The position numbers and the translations under genes are program-made. The notes beneath the pieces are model-generated. The model was not told the DNA's origin. It searched no databases and saw nothing but the letters and a program-made list of their open reading frames with translations. From Sedimentisphaerales bacterium (GTDB lineage: Bacteria > Planctomycetota > Phycisphaerae > Sedimentisphaerales > SM23-30), in NCBI GenBank assembly GCA_030640865.1, contig DAOWIP010000150.1, positions 1 to 5,474 of the forward strand: a stretch of DNA of 5,474 bases, in the 5' to 3' direction. Of the stretch, positions 4,004 to 5,474 are shown piece after piece (within the stretch, counting starts at the first letter, position 1; the number at the start of each line of letters is the position of its first letter).

Positions 4004-5474
4004 TTAGAGGTTGCCTGGAAAACTGCGCCCGAGAGGACTCGATCCTCTGACCCCCGGTTTAGGAAACCGGTGCTCTATCCTGGCTGAGCTACGGGCGCTT
4101 GTTGATTTTTGCTTTGTTTTTGGCCTATAATCCGCGTTTTTGGCCTTCTGAATGCTGTTTTCAGCGTTTTTATTTTCGCCGCCATTAGACACTGTCTGTC
4201 CATAGTTGTCCACTGAAATACGCTGTTTTCCGCAGAAAAGCGCCAAGTTTTTTTCCGCTGTTTTTGATACGCCGTCCGGGACTATTTTCACCGCGTCGGT
4301 TCCTGTTTGTTTTGCCTGTTGTCTCTCTCGGCTCGGCAATGACAGGTCAGGCAGTCCAGCAACCGCCGAGGATTCCTGGCCCGCGAAAACATGACTATAT
4401 CTATTCATCGTCAGACTTATGTCGGAATGTCTCATCAACCGCTGCGCAACCGCCGGGTGAACACCACTGGCCGCAAGCAGGCTTCCCGTTGTATGTCTCA
4501 GGCTGTGAAAGTCCACAAACCGCCCGGAATCATCGACATACTGAATCCCTGCCCGACCAAGACCGTCCCGCAACATCTTAGCCGGTTTATCCGGTACCCT
4601 GAACGCCGAGGCAATAGGCAGCTTGCTGTCCAGGAATGTTTTCAACAACTCTACCGTGTCCGGCCTCAAAGGTAACGTGTCTTGCCGCCGGTGCTTGCTG
4701 TGTGCAGCCTGAACGGTAATTGTACCGCCGTCCAAGTCAAAAGACGATACTGTCAAACTTCGCAACTCACCGGCTCTCAGGCCCGTTTCTATCGCCACTT
4801 GATACAACACTGCCCGTTCCGGCCCGGTTGCACCCATACAGTCAGGCCCGCTTTGTGTAGTTTCCAATAACCGCCGTATTTCGTCCGGCTCCAACGCCCG
4901 CCTATCGTGCCGCCTGTCTGTTCGTACATTCAGCCCCTTCAGGTGTTGAACAGGGCTTTCGGTTAATCGCCTATCCATTACCGCCCATCGACAAAATTGC
5001 TTAATGCTTTGCAGATAAAAATTGCTTGTTTGCTTACCGATACCATTACCGTTATCACGCAGATCGGCAAGGTGTCTCTCGACGCGGCTTGCTGAAATAT
5101 CAGTCAGGCTTATAAATTTGCAGTCCTGAATTATCCGTTTTGTTCTTGTTATAACAAGTTTGACGTGGTTTTTAGTGTTGCCCTTTGCCTGTAAAGATTC
5201 CTGAAAATCCGCCAAGTGTTCCATCAAAGACACCCCGGCCGCAACACGCCGGGAATCCAACAGGCCGATTTTTTCAAACCGCTGCGATAACTTTTTCGGT
5301 ATGTTTTCCAGCCATTGAGCAAGTCCCGCGTCTGGTATTTCTCCGCCCATTTTATAATTGATAAGTTTTTGAATTTGACGGCCCAGGGCTTCACTCTGCC
5401 GTTTGTCCTCGAACGCCGGAAACCGCCGTACCGTTTGCAGATGATCCCGCAATTCGATCCACCACTTGGCAACC
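4004..5474 (-). CDS. Tyrosine recombinase / phage-type integrase (start beyond right edge)
   Basis: This is a site-specific DNA recombinase; the reading frame is still open at the right edge. The TTG at 5452 is probably internal, because the preceding codons (VAKWWIEL) look like the normal beta-sheet N-terminus of this family. Counting from that TTG, an alpha-helical core-binding domain spans about 73-165 and the catalytic domain about 185-357. All catalytic residues are present: R226 (TGLRAGE), K253 (HSKHRR), H316 and R319 (HSLRH), H342 (MRHSD) and nucleophile Y352 (TMNRYSH). Beyond residue 365 is a polar, low-complexity tail of about 85 residues, and then residues 452-476 are simply the tRNA-Arg gene read in frame. 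The TAA lies 6 codons after that. The gene may belong to an integrated element extending to the right. No partner excisionase is visible. Family call is firm; element type unknown. Confidence 0.93.
   Translation of the reverse strand, partial: VAKWWIELRDHLQTVRRFPAFEDKRQSEALGRQIQKLINYKMGGEIPDAGLAQWLENIPKKLSQRFEKIGLLDSRRVAAGVSLMEHLADFQESLQAKGNTKNHVKLVITRTKRIIQDCKFISLTDISASRVERHLADLRDNGNGIGKQTSNFYLQSIKQFCRWAVMDRRLTESPVQHLKGLNVRTDRRHDRRALEPDEIRRLLETTQSGPDCMGATGPERAVLYQVAIETGLRAGELRSLTVSSFDLDGGTITVQAAHSKHRRQDTLPLRPDTVELLKTFLDSKLPIASAFRVPDKPAKMLRDGLGRAGIQYVDDSGRFVDFHSLRHTTGSLLAASGVHPAVAQRLMRHSDISLTMNRYSHVFAGQESSAVAGLPDLSLPSRERQQAKQTGTDAVKIVPDGVSKTAEKNLALFCGKQRISVDNYGQTVSNGGENKNAENSIQKAKNADYRPKTKQKSTSARSSARIEHRFPKPGVRGSSPLGRSFPGNL
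4024..4098 (-). tRNA. tRNA-Arg (anticodon CCT), overlapping the integrase 3' end
   Basis: The acceptor GCGCCCG/CGGGCGC is perfect, the D stem is GCTC/GAGC, and the anticodon stem CCGGT/ACCGG encloses TTCCTAA, so the anticodon is CCT (AGG codons). The T stem AGAGG/CCTCT is perfect, but the T loop is ATCGAGT, with A in place of the near-invariant T54. The discriminator is A (4024) and CCA is not encoded. The whole gene lies inside the open reading frame of the upstream integrase on the same strand, as expected for an attachment-site tRNA. The cloverleaf is intact; function with A54 is likely but not certain. Confidence 0.92.
4116..4145. repeat. Pair of 10-bp direct repeats, 20-bp period (possible integrase arm sites)
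   Basis: GTTTTTGGCC occurs exactly at 4116-4125 and 4136-4145. The 20-bp period is about two DNA turns, placing both copies on one face of the helix. Because 20 is not a multiple of three, the copies are read in different frames of the integrase gene, so this is not a protein repeat. The pair begins 17 bp upstream of the tRNA-Arg 5' end, where arm-type binding sites of a tyrosine integrase could lie. Confidence 0.45.
4124..4152 (-). promoter_or_regulatory. Possible tRNA-Arg promoter inside the integrase gene
   Basis: TTCAGA (4152-4147, 4/6) and TATAGG (4129-4124, 4/6) are 17 bp apart on the minus strand. Transcription would start near 4117, about 19 nt before the tRNA. The promoter overlaps the pair of 10-bp direct repeats, so a protein bound there could affect tRNA transcription. 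Confidence 0.35.

Noticed and set aside
5224..5472. An 82-codon frame overlapping the start of the integrase on the same strand
   Set aside because: It is an alternative frame of the integrase N-terminus. The integrase frame is open to the edge and matches the family.

Overview
The window looks like chromosomal bacterial DNA of moderate GC. Every gene supported here lies on the minus strand, so transcription runs from high to low coordinates. Four features suggest a Planctomycetota-like organism: a Tat-exported sulfatase, a Tat-exported nitrilase-family hydrolase, a ribosomal protein S1 with a long acidic N-terminal extension, and a tyrosine recombinase whose low-complexity C-terminal tail runs into a tRNA. 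This is inference from protein style; nothing in the window fixes the taxon. None of the four tRNA genes encodes its 3' CCA, so the host must add CCA enzymatically.

From right to left the layout is as follows. (1) A tyrosine recombinase/integrase, cut off at the right edge, has an open reading frame that continues through a complete tRNA-Arg(CCT) gene on the same strand. This is an integrase/attachment-site arrangement. (2) A 188-bp gap follows, packed with short palindromes and direct repeats (3854-3996). (3) Next is a carbon-nitrogen hydrolase with a Tat signal peptide. The only initiation codon that includes the signal and sits behind a good Shine-Dalgarno is ATA. (4) A strong promoter abuts that gene's stop codon and drives tRNA-Glu(CTC) and tRNA-Thr(TGT). 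(5) The gene for ribosomal protein S1 (rpsA) follows, with its own promoter and a dyad over the -35. (6) tRNA-Val(GAC) follows with a near-consensus promoter. (7) Only 32 bp later comes the start of a sulfatase, cut off at the left edge.

Functionally there are three themes. The centre is translation machinery (S1 and three tRNAs). It is flanked by two exported hydrolases of the kind used in polymer or amide breakdown outside the cytoplasm. At the right is the end of a possible integrated element or a resident recombinase. There is no CRISPR array, toxin-antitoxin pair or defence cassette in view. The most noteworthy points are the integrase-tRNA overlap with a pair of 10-bp direct repeats two helical turns apart beside it, the ATA start of the nitrilase, the non-canonical bases in tRNA-Val and tRNA-Arg, and the repeat-dense 3854-3996 spacer. 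No stretch of 300 bases or more lacks a gene.
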